Shown here: positions 48,520 to 59,704 of the stretch, one piece after another
Layout: the number at the start of each line of letters is the position of its first letter
How positions within the stretch are numbered: the stretch's first letter is position 1
Source: Phlebotomus papatasi
Taxonomy: Eukaryota; Arthropoda; Insecta; Diptera; Psychodidae
Length of the DNA stretch: 64,000 bases
Assembly (NCBI RefSeq): GCF_024763615.1
Contig: NC_077222.1
Span: 106,115,417-106,179,416 of the forward strand
Direction: 5' to 3'
Position numbers and translations under genes: made by a program
The notes under the pieces: generated by a model
What the model saw: the letters and a program-made list of their open reading frames with translations, nothing else
What the model was told of the DNA's origin: nothing
Databases searched by the model: none

Positions 48520-48850
48520 TATGAATAAAAATCGATTTTAACTAGTAAAAAATCGGTTTTGGTTAGTTCAAGAATAATTTTCGATCAGTAAGAAAACTAA
48601 CTATTGTCAATTAAAAGCGATTAATTAGTCAATGAAAACGAATAATTTTGATCAGTAAAGAATTCGATTTTGATCTATAATCAGTTCAATTTTGGGCAAA
48701 TAAAATAAATCTACGAAGAACATGAGTCTAATTTATACAATGAACAACTGAAGTATTTTTATAAAACACAATTTCTTTCTCTTTTGTGCAATATTTTAAA
48801 ATCTGGATAATTTAACAAACAATTTTTTTCCACTGATCGAATTTGACTTC
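48520..48850. repeat. AAAATCGATTTTAACTAG-type repeats (family H)
   Basis: Irregular variants of AAAAATCGGTTTTGGTTAG, CAATTTTGGGCAAAT and TTTTGATCAGTAAAG resemble the 14.9-16.5 kb array. No unit length could be fixed. Confidence 0.45.
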
Positions 48851-48889
48851 TTTACTTATTGTGTTAATTTTCTAACAACAGACAGATCG

Positions 48890-50190
48890 GTGCCAGCCAA
48901 AATCCCGGAAGGACCAACATCCTGAGAACCAAATTTCCGGAAGCCAAAATCCTAAAAGCCGGAATCCGGAATAGGCAAAACCCGAAAACTAAAAATCTCA
49001 AAAGCCAAAAAGATGGTGAAAATCCGGAAAGGGAATGAAATTATACGGAGGATAATATTTAGAATAATTTCCCAAAACACAAAAGATTTTTCTTTGTTTC
49101 CAATAATAACGGTTTCATTCGTTGGAGTAACATGACACTTTTAAGAATTCGGGATTTTAGGTCTTTAGGGATTTTGATGCTTTCGTATTTTTAAAGTTCG
49201 CGATTTTAGCTTTTGGGATTTTGGTCTTTTTCGCGATTTTGGTTTTCGGGATATGGTCTTTTCCGTGATTTTGGTTTCCAAGATTTACACTTTTCGGGAT
49301 TTTGGCTTTCAGATTTCTGTGTTTCGGATTTTGGCCTTTTTCGGGATTTTGACCCATTTTGGATTTTGGCTTTCGGATTTAGGTGTTTGGGATTTTGGGT
49401 TTCGGGGTTTGGTCTTTCGGATTTTAGTGTATCGAATTTTGGCCTTTTCAGTATTTTGGCTTTCGGGGTTCTGGTCTTTTTTCACGATTTCGGCTTTCGC
49501 GGTTTTGGCCTTTTTCGGGATTTTCATCCATTCGGGATTTTAGTCCTTTTGGGATTTTGGCTTTCGGTGTTTTGGCTTTTTCGAGATTTTTGTTTCTGAG
49601 ATTTAGGCTCTTCGGGATTTTGGCTTTAATATTTGGGTGTTTCGGATTTTGGCCTTTTCAGGATCTTGGCTTTCAGGGTTTTGCCCTTTTCGAGATTTTG
49701 GTTTTCAGTGTTTTGTCCTTTTTCGGGATTTTGACTTTCAGATTTCGGTGTTTCGGATTTTGACCTTTTCAGGATCTTGGCTTTCAGGATTTTGGTCTTT
49801 TTTGCGATTTTGGCTTTCGGGGTATTGGCCTTTTACGGTATTTTGGTTTCCAAGATAAATCTCCAAGATAAGACCAGAGGCTCTTCTGGATTTTGGCTTT
49901 CAGATTTCGGTGTTTCGGATTTTGACCTTTTCAGGATCTTGGCTTTCGGGGTTTTGGTCTTTTTCGTGCTTTCGGCTTTCGGAGATTTGGCCTTTTCAGG
50001 ATTTCGGTTTTCAGTGTTTTGGCCTTTTTCGGGATTTTGACCTATTCGGGATTTTAGCTTTCGGATTTCGGTGTTGGGGATTTCGTCCTTTTTGGGATTT
50101 TGGCTTTCGGGGTTTCGGTCTTTTTCAAGAATTTATTTTCCTGGATTTTGAACAATTCGGGATTCTGGCCTTTCCGAGATTTCCGAGTTG
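48890..50190. mobile_element. Expanded fold-back: GGGATTTTGGCTTTCGG minisatellite
   Basis: The left arm (48,895-49,020) has CCAAAATCCCGGAAGG, AAGCCAAAATCC and similar units. The core (49,020-49,165) matches the inverse of the 23.7-kb element (CCGGAAAGGGAATGAAATTA; TAATTTCCCAAAACACAAAAG; ACACTTTTAAGAATTCGGG). The right arm (49,150-50,190) is about 1 kb of TTCGGGATTTTGGCTTTCGG and GGTTTTGGCCTTTTTCGGG units of roughly 20-40 bp. Overlapping open frames here (up to 128 codons) are repeat artefacts. Confidence 0.8.
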
Positions 50191-51390
50191 AATAGATCTA
50201 CACAAGTGGTCGCACGGTAGGATGCTAGCTACATTTTTCAATCGTCTTAACTTCAAATATTTATCTTCTAGGTGGATAAGTTTTCCTACTGGGACGCTGA
50301 TCAGAAACATTTTTCAGACATAAATAATAATCAAGAACTTTCAGGAAATATTTTAGATAAGTTCTAGGGATAATATGAAATTTTGTATAAGTTTATTAAA
50401 ACCTTAACCTTGACCACAACTAATAATATCAATGTTTGTCTGGCAATTTTCTCTCCATGGTCAAGCTTTTTCTCTCGAATTTATGATATAAGCTGTTAGT
50501 CGCCCTGGAACTTGGAACAGTATATTACAATTGAGAACTATTAGATTCTTCCTTTGATATGAAAGCGTCACACTGTGATTATTAAATTTTCTTCCTGTGC
50601 TTCACTTTCATCTGCAATTGCCACCAGAAAATGACGCTCCTCAGGGAGCTTTTTCTCTTGGCATCCAACTGGTACATCTGGTGATATGTGCTTCCGACTG
50701 AGTCTCTCCGTTTCCTATTTTATTGCTCACAGCGGTGAAAGATTGTATGAGGTATATAAATTTTCAAAGTTTATTTAATATGGAGCTTAATGGATTTGTT
50801 TGGGGACTTATTCATCTAATCCTAATGCACGATCAGTGACTTCCTCCTTTGGCCACAGTTCAGCACGCATAGACTGCAATTAAAATGCCATGATTCTTGG
50901 TTGGATAAAATATTCATATCTTGATTAATTCATTCAACTCTGAGGCACATGCGTTTGACTTAATGCTTCCCAACCCTTTTTTCCATGTTTTGGCGTGTAT
51001 AGTTCCGTAATTAAGACAACATTTCCCACTGCTGTATTAAATGAATCTTCATGATTTTAATGTACTGCACTTGTATACGGTATCCCTACCCCTTGGCTCC
51101 TGGGAAGAATGGGTCTATTCAAAGCTTTAGGTGGTCTGATGGTGAATGTGAAAAAGCTTGCGGTTGGGTTATATAGAGGTGCAGCTTTTATCTTATTTAA
51201 TTATGATATCCATGCTGAGGATATGGAAAGAATGTGCCATTCTTCAAGTGTTGCACTTGTATCCTCAACGTCATTGTTCCTCACTTGTGGTATATATGAA
51301 TTGCTCGAACTCCATGGACAATAAAAATGTAATCAATTTGAAATACTATGAAACTTTCAAAGCTACCCTTAGGAAGTCTTATTTCAAAGA
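50191..51390. other. Apparently single-copy sequence, no gene recognised
   Basis: The sequence from 50,440 to 51,330 is less AT-rich. An ATG frame at 51,109-51,324 (71 codons) has no recognised motif. No repeats are apparent. Confidence 0.4.
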
Positions 51391-52320
51391 AAATTAATTT
51401 AGAAAAAATTAGCTCACTGGATGCAATTCGAATTCGAACACATTCAACACCAGAAAAATTCCTGATGACCTACAAAAGATTCGAAACCGATTTTTGTCCA
51501 CCGAAAAATAAAATAAATCAAGACAAAAATTTATTAGGTTCTCTCTACCAGATTTCAATTTTTTTCGAACAAAATTGCCTTTTCACTGACCTAATGTAAT
51601 TTTGTAATGCCTCGATTTGATTTCTTGTCCAAATTCTATTCTTGTTCAATTTTATTTCTTACAAAATTTGTAACAAACTGACTTTTATGCCTCAGAAGTT
51701 TCCATCACGTTCTTTCTCAAAATTATTGCATATATTTGTCCCACTCTTTCTCACTCTTCTTCTTATCGAGAGCGTCAAAGAAATCTCAATTTAGATTTGG
51801 GTTGGAAAGAGTGAAACAGACATTCGCAACGATTTTGATTTAGATTTTAAAAAAGGCAAGGCAAGGGAAAATCTTATTTTATGAAATTTACTTGATTAAT
51901 AAAATATTCTGAAGGCTTTACTAACCAAATTTATCATTTTCACTGAACAAATTAATTTTGAAAATTGAAAAAAAATTATTTCGTGATCAAATTCTATTTC
52001 TCAAGCCACTCTCATACTCTTTCAATTAAATCATTATTTAATAGAATTTTAAATTGTATAAAGTAACTGGGTGTTTTATATTACATGACCTATTTTTCAT
52101 GAATTTCTAATGGCTCTGGCACATCTTTTAGATCAGGAAAATTTCATAAAGTAAAAAATTTGCTTCTCTTTCTCTCTCAAAAGATTTTCATAAGTCTATC
52201 CCACTCTTTCGATTTCAAAATTGGACTGAACTAATTTTAATTTGGTGTGATGTTCAAAAGAAGAATAAGGGTACGCAAGAGTAGGATAGATATATGTAGA
52301 ACTTTTGAGGAATGTGAAAA
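51390..52320. repeat. Family H repeats and two fold-back units
   Basis: AACAAAATTGCCTTTTCACTGACC-type units (51,540-51,600, 51,930-52,000) flank fold-back units at 51,690-51,900 and 52,130-52,310. These carry CCCACTCTTTC, TCTTCTTC and TGTGATGTTCAAAAGAAGAA landmarks as at 15 and 23 kb. Confidence 0.5.
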
Positions 52321-52325
52321 CCCTA

Positions 52326-52653
52326 CAGGGAGTTTCGGCTTAAGTGAAAACGGATTGAAAGAATTTTATATGAATTGCCTACTATTGGGAGCTCATTTCA
52401 AAAATAATTTCCGAAATGCGCCTAAATGTATGGAAATACATTTTCACGCGGTAAATTTTAAATACATTTGTTATGAACCGTTTGCACTGAATATTGGCTG
52501 AAAAATTGGTGCCGAAAATGTTTTGCATACGTCACGGCGTTTCCCTAACTTTTTCCAAAGACCTCTCCTGTCGATATGCAATTTTTCTATGTCACTGGAG
52601 CGAATTCACGGGCTTTTCGGTCCTGAGAATTTCTTTGAAACCGGAACTCCCTG
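52326..52653 (+). mobile_element. 328-bp MITE (ACAGGGAGTTTCGG termini)
   Basis: The left TACAGGGAGTTTCGG and the inverse of the right end TACAGGGAGTTCCGG differ at one base, and TA flanks both ends. Its right half matches positions 1-153 of the window. It is non-coding. Confidence 0.75.
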
Positions 52654-52799
52654 TACTTGGACAAACTTATTTTGACGTTTATACGGTGTCAAACGTTTCT
52701 TGCTCACCACTGCTTAATTACACGATTTCTTGATCTTAGTTTGAATTTGAAATGGCTAGAATTGTGATTTTACTAACCAAATTTGATTATTTATTATTT

Positions 52800-53870
52800 T
52801 TTCTGATTCATTTCATAATCATGTTTGAGCTGGATGAAAAAGTCTTGGTATTCCTGACTAGTCTGAACCGATTCTAGTTGGTTATCAACCGGTAATGAAC
52901 CGGTTCTTAACCGATAATTAATCCTTTTACGAATTTCAGTTATATTAATCTTGAGATATATTTTTGGCAATGTTGTGAGTGATTTATAAATCGGTTAAAA
53001 TTGGTTGTGAACCGGTAGTGAACCAGTTACGAACCGATAAGTAAGTTTCGTCGAAAAATCAATTCTTTTACTTTTACTTTTAACACCATTTAGGGAATAT
53101 ATTAAGTGATTCTTAAATCGGTTCAAGTCGGTTGGGAACCGGTAATTAACAAGTTGTTAACTGATAAATAAAACTCTTTCTGGCTATCTCTAGAATAATC
53201 CGTGAATCGGTGCAAATGTGTTACGTATCGGTAAATGGTAAATCATGCGAAAAAAATATCCAACACCTAAGTCACAATTTCGAGCACTTCGCATAGGCTG
53301 GGACGCTTTACCACTCCTTTTAAAACTTTTTTCGAGATTGTTCTAAACAATAATTTAATTTGTCGTCAAATTATTCTTCTTCAAGTTTTGTCGATTTCAA
53401 AAGGTTAAAAAGTTCTAAAGAGCGAATTTCTTTTGAAATTTGTACATGTAGGCATTCGTTTGAAAGGTCTTTGAATTTAGAGCTAGTTTGAGTGATTTCG
53501 GAATAAAGAAAGAATGTTTAAATCGATATATTATCTGACATTACATTATATTATGCAATTTCTCAATTATGAAAAAAAGTTTTGTTGAGTTGACAAATAG
53601 ATTTTGTTAATATTTTGTCAAAAGGATTTTGTTCACCAATTTGACAAAACAAATGACAAACTTATCACGAACTTTTCTATTTAATTTTATAAAAATTTTT
53701 TTCAGAGTATTCGTTTTTGTGTACAAATGTTTGTTAGCCATTTAATTAAAACAAATCTCATAGTTTAAGAGACTCGCAAAATGCTCAAATTCATTAGCAC
53801 AATGTTACATTAAAAATTCGCAAGTTCGAGCATTCCGCTAAGCCGATGCGCTTTGGCACCTTTTTTATAT
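52800..53870. repeat. Repeat family E with ~115-130-bp AACCGGTT units
   Basis: Three units centred near 52,885, 53,005 and 53,137 carry GGTTGTGAACCGGTAGTGAACC-like sequence and a CCGATAAGTAA-like tail. It ends in TAAGTCACAATTTCGAGCACTTCGC, as at 7,553 and 57,196. A further degenerate copy of the end lies at 53,820-53,865. Confidence 0.6.
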
Positions 53871-55480
53871 TTTATTTTCCTTCTCACAAATAAAGGCAAA
53901 AAAAAATTGTGGAAAATATATATAGAGCGTAATTTGAGACAAAGAAGCTGAGGGAGATGAAAAGTTTTGTCGTGACTTTCGCAACTCTCTCAGAAATGGT
54001 TTATGAATTCATTTTGTTAAAATACGAAATGAAAGAGAAAAGTGTAATTAAAATTGAAAAGTCGCAATTTTCTATGTGCACTTTTACTTCAATAAATAAT
54101 TCTTCGGGGTTTGATGGAAATCTTTCTGGCTTATCTTGGCCATCATCTCACTCTTTAGCAATTCCTTGAAATGAAAATCAAATTGAAGTTTAATTTTATG
54201 ACTTTTATATCTTTGTCTGAGAATCTCACGGGGGCCTGAGGTACAAAGCGTGGTCGAAGTTACTGCCAGGGGGGAATCAAAAGGGATGATGAAGAAAAAT
54301 GGGGGAAAGATATAAACTTTAATATTGCACTTTTGTGTAACTACCATCCCCATTAATACAATTCCACATCATTAACTTTTTACCAGAATCACTTTTATAC
54401 AATTCTATAGATAGAGTCGATATTGTTCCGTTTTTCACATCGATGCTGGCACTTTTTTTATGAACTTTTTCAACGACTTTTTGCACATCGGAATAGATAT
54501 CACGTGATATTGCGGGATAAGATGAACTTTCAAAGTAACCCTAAAAGCATTTTAATTTATTGCACCAAACTTTCCTATATGGCAACATTGTACAAAGTGT
54601 CTGTACACTTTTTTTTTACAATCTTTCCTGGCAGACGAGTGAATCTTAGTTTTAAGAGAGCTCTGAAGTCTCTTCTAGACAAATGAGAACTATTTGAAAA
54701 TTTATTGCTTCGACTGTCTTCGCGCTGAACTTGAAGGAATGTTATGTTCTTGAGTTTTTTTTAGTACATGATTTCGTGAAGATTGAATCAGCTTTGATTT
54801 TATTTATTCCCATCTTCAGGCTATTGAATAATACTTTGTCAAAAATTACAAAAAGAGAAGATCAGATAAGCTTACTGTATTTGAGTGAGACTTTATGCGT
54901 TTTCTTACCGATTGCGACGTGTAATGCGTGCTAGTTCGGTATAGCCGGTATATCGGTACAGGGGTATAGGGGTGAATCTGGGAAAACACCCCCAAGTGTG
55001 TCTCGGCTAAAAGGATATAAATGGGGAGGGAGGATAATGCGACACATAGCCTCTTCCACTCAATTCCTATGTTCACCCTAAGCGAGCTAAATGCCTGATA
55101 GGCCCCGGTACACTCTGGTGAGTGATAGAAGATTGGCTATCATCAACCCCAATGAGCAGTCACGAACAGGGGATCTGGTCCTCCTAGAGTGGGTTGGGCT
55201 AACAATCTGTCCAGGTAAAAACAAACTTGTTATAAAAACCCGGAAGGAACTTCTGATAGGACGAACTTTTTTGACAGAGACCTATGCTACGTTCCTAGTC
55301 TCTTCCTCCATCTCTGATCGTCTTGAAAACTCCCATTCACAACAATATTTCATTTGAATCATGATTGATTAACAGCTGCCTCAGAAAAGTACATTTTTTT
55401 TAACCCGAGCTCTGCCTTCGAATACTTCCTATTTGTCCTATATTCTTTTAATGAATCTAACCTTATCTGACTTAATACCT
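53871..55480. other. Mostly single-copy; possible LINE 5' fragment at 55.1-55.3 kb
   Basis: From 54,080 to 54,890 no gene is recognised. From 54,900 to 55,360 the DNA is GC-richer. Within it, CTCCTAGAGTGGGTTGGGCT, AACAATCTGTCCAGGTAAAAA and GTTATAAAAACCCGGAAGGA resemble the 5' untranslated region of RTE-like LINEs as I recall them. This is tentative; no coding domain adjoins it. Confidence 0.3.
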
Positions 55481-55481
55481 A

Positions 55482-55737
55482 CACTGAGAAAAAAAAACCG
55501 GAGTGCGATTAACTTTTTTTGCTCATTACTTTAACACTTTTTAGGTGTAAAAATATATCAACAATTTTTCATGTTAATTTTACACCTTTTTAAGGGTAAA
55601 ATTAACATGAAAAATGGTAACTTTAACCCCTAATACACATAAAAAGGGTAATATTTACACCAATTTCGGATCAATACTGCAGGGTAAAATTAACATTTCC
55701 GGAATGCTCTTTTAACTTTTTCGGATTTCTCTCAGTG
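55482..55737 (-). mobile_element. MITE family A, copy 5, nested between TAGGGGAAGG-family ends
   Basis: A 256-bp copy with CTA/CACTGAGAAAAAA at the left and CTCTCAGTG/TAG at the right, in the same orientation as copy 1. It lies between sequences related to the 29.5-30.4 kb TIR element (GCCTTCGAATACTTCC near 55,420 and ACCTTCCCCTATA at 55,858), so it probably inserted into a copy of that element. Confidence 0.8.
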
Positions 55738-56175
55738 TAGTCTTAAGGCAGATATTTTCTGAAAAAAATAGTTCAGAGTTTAATAATTCAGATCTATTAA
55801 AGGAATATGGGATCAATATGAAGTGTTTGAAGCCAGAGCGTGTACAAAACCTGAAAAACCTTCCCCTATACAGCATTCAAATATAACTCATTAATGTAAT
55901 GTGTCCTCGAAAACGAGTCGTACGATTTTTTTTGCATTTTAGGGTCAAAGAAACACCTCTTCGACAGGGAACTCCTGTTGACACTTTTCTCAAAATGTTG
56001 AAATTTATTTAATGCGTCAAATAAAATCTAAGTAATATAACGTTCTTTCATTAATGTGCGTTTTCGACAAGGATAAGTGTTCGAATTTCGTATTCCAAAT
56101 AGTACAGAGTAGGGTGTCAATAGGTCCTGACACGAGTTTTCAAAGTGTCAGTAGGTGTTCCTTTCACCCTAGATA

Positions 56176-56512
56176 CACTGGTAAAAATAAAAGGGTCAAA
56201 TTGACCCTTTTCAAAAGGATGGATCGTATTTGACCCTTTGAAAGGTTCACTTTTGTATCTCTTGAAATTTAGTATGCACATTTATCACGAATAATCATGT
56301 TTTATTGTAAACTTATTACTGATATCATATTTCTCTCATCTGAGCGAACACCAAAGATCACTTTTTCATTGTTTTTTTATTCGTTTATTCCGGAATTAAA
56401 TAGATGTCAAAACCGTGACCCTTTCGAAGGGTACCTGGTGACCCTTTCAAAGAGTCAAATATGATCCATCCTTTGGAAAAGGGTCAATTTGACCCTTTTA
56501 TTTTTACCAGTG
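56176..56512. mobile_element. 337-bp MITE (AAAAGGGTCAAATTGACCC termini)
   Basis: Ends are CACTGGTAAAAATAAAAGGG and its near-exact inverse, extending about 48 bases to AAAGGATGGATC, with TA on each side. Further GACCCTTT motifs lie inward on both sides. It is non-coding. Confidence 0.9.
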
Positions 56513-56589
56513 TATGTTTTACAGTTTACATAGACGGAAATTTTATCCAAATGCGGAAAAACCGTTCTAATAATTGTTTTTTTCAATTT

Positions 56590-57260
56590 CAAATATTAAA
56601 AATACTCTAAAGAACGCATTTCTCAATCGAAGGATATCCCATTTGGGCTCGTCGGAAAGATCTTGGAATTTCTAACAAGCCTAAGCCACTTTCAATCGGT
56701 TATGAACCGGTAATAAATCGACTTTTTGTTAGTTCATGACCGATAACTAATTTTTACCCGAAAATACTCCCAAGGTGTTTTGAACAATGTTTTGAGTGAT
56801 ATATGACTCGGTTCAAATCGGTTGTGAACCAGTAATAAACCGATTATAAACCGATAAGTAATTTTCGCCCGATTTTATTTCTCTTAAAACACTTTTGGGG
56901 TATCTTTTGACTGATTTACGAATCGAATCATTTACTGTTTACCGGTTTATCAATCGATTTAAACCGAAAGTACTTTTGAGGTATAGGGGAATGTTGGCAT
57001 GGTACGCACAGAGTGAACCTTCAAACAACGCAAATTTTCTCTTTGTTTACAAAGAGCTAGTTCGTCATTTCTTAGCCAATTATTAAGCTCATGAAACGAG
57101 ATGGGAAATGGTAAGTCAGCACTTTGCAAACAAAGAGAAAATTTGCATTGTTTGCAGGTTCACTCTATGCGAATCATGCCTACATTCCCCTAGCATCTAA
57201 GTCACGTGTTCGAGCACTATGCAAAGCCCGGAACGCTTTACCACCCCTTTTTTACTTTCC
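56590..57260. repeat. Repeat family E copy, split by a MITE
   Basis: It has AAAGATCTTGGAATTTCTAAC, then two AACCGGTAATAAA-type units near 56,700 and 56,825, and ends ATCTAAGTCACGTGTTCGAGC, as at 53,263. The MITE at 56,986-57,190 sits between the sequence AGGTA and GCATCTAAG, which are contiguous at 7,545-7,560. Confidence 0.65.
56986..57190. mobile_element. 205-bp palindromic MITE with a confirmed TA target site
   Basis: The left GGGGAATGTTGGCATGGTAC and the inverse of the right end GGGGAATGTAGGCATGATTC match, and both arms continue GAGTGAACCT, CAAATTTTCTCTTTGTTT. The flanking repeat is uninterrupted at 7,542-7,560 (GGTATAGCATCTAAG), giving an empty site that shows duplication of TA. Confidence 0.9.
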
Positions 57261-57936
57261 GATAAAATCAAGATCTTTCACATTTTAAAAATTCAAAGAC
57301 CTTTGTTGTCTTCTAAGGTCTACCAGCAAGGCTCAGAAAAAAAGTTTCACTGAAGCACAAGAAAAGCGAAAATATGAGTGAATACAAAATAAAACCAATT
57401 TTCTTCAGATAATGGAAAAAGTTTTAGTGAAGACGTAGGAAAAAAAAGCCATTTTTCCCACTTCAACCTCAATTTGTCGGGGTTGCATTGCAAAGTCTTA
57501 CTTGTTACAATGGACACTAGAAGGGTGTCCCTCAGGTCCTTTCCTTGGTCTTTTGTGCCTGAAAAGTACTCGGCTCGAATGGAGTTTGGCGTGACAGTAC
57601 ATTGTAACACTTTGTCCTGAAGGTGAGATTTTCCTCAGGAATTCTATTTACTTAATTATTGCTGAGGAAAAAGTTGGTTAAGAACGTTAAGAGTGTGAAA
57701 ATGCAATTGCACATGCTTTCTGTCCCAGATGCTTTCTCAATTCCAATTTTCCTCTCACTTTGCTTCGGAGACCAGAAGAGACCAAGAAAAAAATCACGAA
57801 ATAAAGTTTTTCTTTATTTTAGAATTAGTTTTAGGTTTTATTTTTGTCTTTTCCAAACTTTTGTATCTAAAGTCTTTGTTTTACACTCTCTCCCGGGGAC
57901 TAACATAGTAAGAAAAGCAGCGAAAGAAAGGGATTA
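57261..57936. other. No gene recognised
   Basis: The frame at 57,659-57,967 is 102 codons but starts at TTG and runs into the family B MITE. No motif or repeat is recognised. Confidence 0.4.
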
Positions 57937-58288
57937 CAGTAGACTCTCGCAAATTCGGCTCTTTTAAGATCGGGCTACTTTTTAATTCGGGCAGCGGTTA
58001 CATTTTAAAAAAGTTTGTTGTAATTTTTCAAGTTTGATTATGATTATCAAATGAATCAAATATGCTCAAATTTGGCATTGTTTGTCTTAGTTTTGATGTG
58101 ATTTTGCATTATTGAGGGATTTTCATGCAATTCACGTTATATATGAGTGTGTAAACGGTGTAGTAAACTCAATATCTATATGCACATGAATAAAAAATCG
58201 TTGCATTTTAAAAAGTTTGTCGCCCGAATTTATGTCTAATTCGGCTGACATTTCGGTCCTATATGCCCGAATTTGAGAGAGTCTACTG
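57937..58288 (-). mobile_element. Pogo-like MITE family B, copy 2
   Basis: A 352-bp element with CAGTAGACTCTCGCAAATTC at the left and GAGAGTCTACTG at the right, flanked by TA. The interior matches copy 1 inverted. It lies 1.1 kb from a pogo/pipsqueak-type helix-turn-helix fragment, though no physical link between them is shown. Confidence 0.8.
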
Positions 58289-59200
58289 TATTAAAAAGTT
58301 GTTGAAAATTTTCTCCAAAGCAATAATCTGCCTGCAATATTGACGAGATGAAATCATAAAATTTATAGCAATTGAGCACAGAATGGACGTCTTATGTCTT
58401 TCAGGCATTCAATAGTCGCTTGAAATTGGGGTTTGGGGATTGTACGAATAGAATTTGGGGGAATACAGGGACATAAGAAAAGGTGGCGAAAGGACCCAAT
58501 TTCTCACTCCACTCTCGACCATACAATGTACAGAGAGTTTCACTTAGGAGGAAACCTTGTTTTCCGAGTCATTTGTACAGCTCTTCGCTTCCATGCCCAA
58601 CATAATCCCAAGTTGTGGCGCCTGTATATAACGAAAATATTGAACAGGGGAATGGACTGGGGTTGGACCGTCCGATTTCGATAATGGTAACTTTTGTTAT
58701 TTTCTCGGAACATAAACTGGACAAAACATTGAGTTTAATAGTATCTGGTTTAATAAATCCACAGATTATTTTGTTTACGAGAGTTAAAGCCCATTTCTAA
58801 CAAGAATATTCAATTTAAAATTCCGTTTACCGTAAAACAGCTAAAGTAGTACTACAAGTACTAATTTCTGTACTACTTTTTTGTAAATATAGTACTTTTA
58901 CTGTATGTACTACTGTCAGGCCATGTAACTACGACAATTTCAAAACTCGGATGCCGCGACCGATTCAACTCCGATAAATCCACTTAAAATGTAATTTATA
59001 TTTTTATTTCCATAATAAATCACTGCAGTAACATAATATAACTATTCTACTTTAAGAAAAACCAAAAATTATATTTTTATCGGTTTAAAAAGTTTGTGAA
59101 ACAAATATTTTTCAAACTCGTGTCAGCTGGGTTGTGTACAAAAAATTTCATTTCCGAGAAAATTTTGCTATTGACAGCTCGTCGCTGGAAAATGGTTTGT
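58289..59200. other. No gene recognised
   Basis: The part at 58,430-58,690 is less AT-rich and has an 83-codon frame with no recognised motif. From 58,850 to 58,920 a cluster of AGTACTAC/GTAGTACT-like motifs (TACTACAAGTACTA, CTGTACTACTTTT) forms short palindromes. Confidence 0.4.
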
Positions 59201-59426
59201 GGTTTTTTCTTTATTATGAAATATTATTTTCAATCAAAATTATTAATAAAAGTGAAGCTTAGTTATTGATCTACAAGGTGAGTAAGAGTTTATTAATGAT
59301 ATATTAATAATTCGTTCAGAAATAAGTAAATTTGTGAATGTTTTCATTTCGACCCAAGTCGGATGCTGTGAATATCAATGTTTTGGTTCAGAAATTGCAT
59401 TGTTCAGGACTCTTTTTCTGTTTCAG

Positions 59427-59704
59427 ATGCCAAGGGAACCAAAGAAAAGACCCATAAGGAGAAGCCCTACTCTAAGGAAGGTCTTAGCAATGCCTTGCAG
59501 TGTGTACGAGATGGTTCTACCATAGCATATGCATCCAAAACATTCAATGTCCCAAGAACAACAATGCACAACAAATTGTCTGGCAGATACCCGGAAGAGT
59601 GCCCCAATGGCAGGCCAACAATTCTTTCAAAAGAACAGGAAAAAGAACTTGTCAAATGGATCCTGGGATGCCGAAAGCTCTGGAAAGGATTAATTTTTAC
59701 CTAA
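59427..59704 (+). pseudogene. Pipsqueak/pogo-type helix-turn-helix protein, N-terminal fragment (frameshifted)
   Basis: A strong donor (CTACAAG/GTGAGTAAG at 59,278) and an acceptor (TTTTTCTGTTTCAG at 59,426) frame a likely 149-base intron before ATGCCAAGG. From that ATG the frame starts MPREPKKR, but the conserved part is in another frame: KEKPYSKEGLSNALQCVRDG, then ASKTFNVPRTTMHNKLSGRY and GRPTILSKEQEKELVKWIL. This matches the Psq helix-turn-helix and the start of the CENP-B-type helix in pogo/jerky transposases and derived host proteins. A one-base shift near 59,441-59,468 and loss of similarity after KWILGC break it. No catalytic domain follows. DNA binding is the family role. Confidence 0.65.

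Noticed and set aside
49213..50191. Overlapping long open frames (up to 128 codons) rich in Phe, Gly, Leu and Trp
   Set aside because: They lie wholly within the GGGATTTTGGCTTTC minisatellite. Several frames are open at once because the unit lacks stops, so they are not genes.
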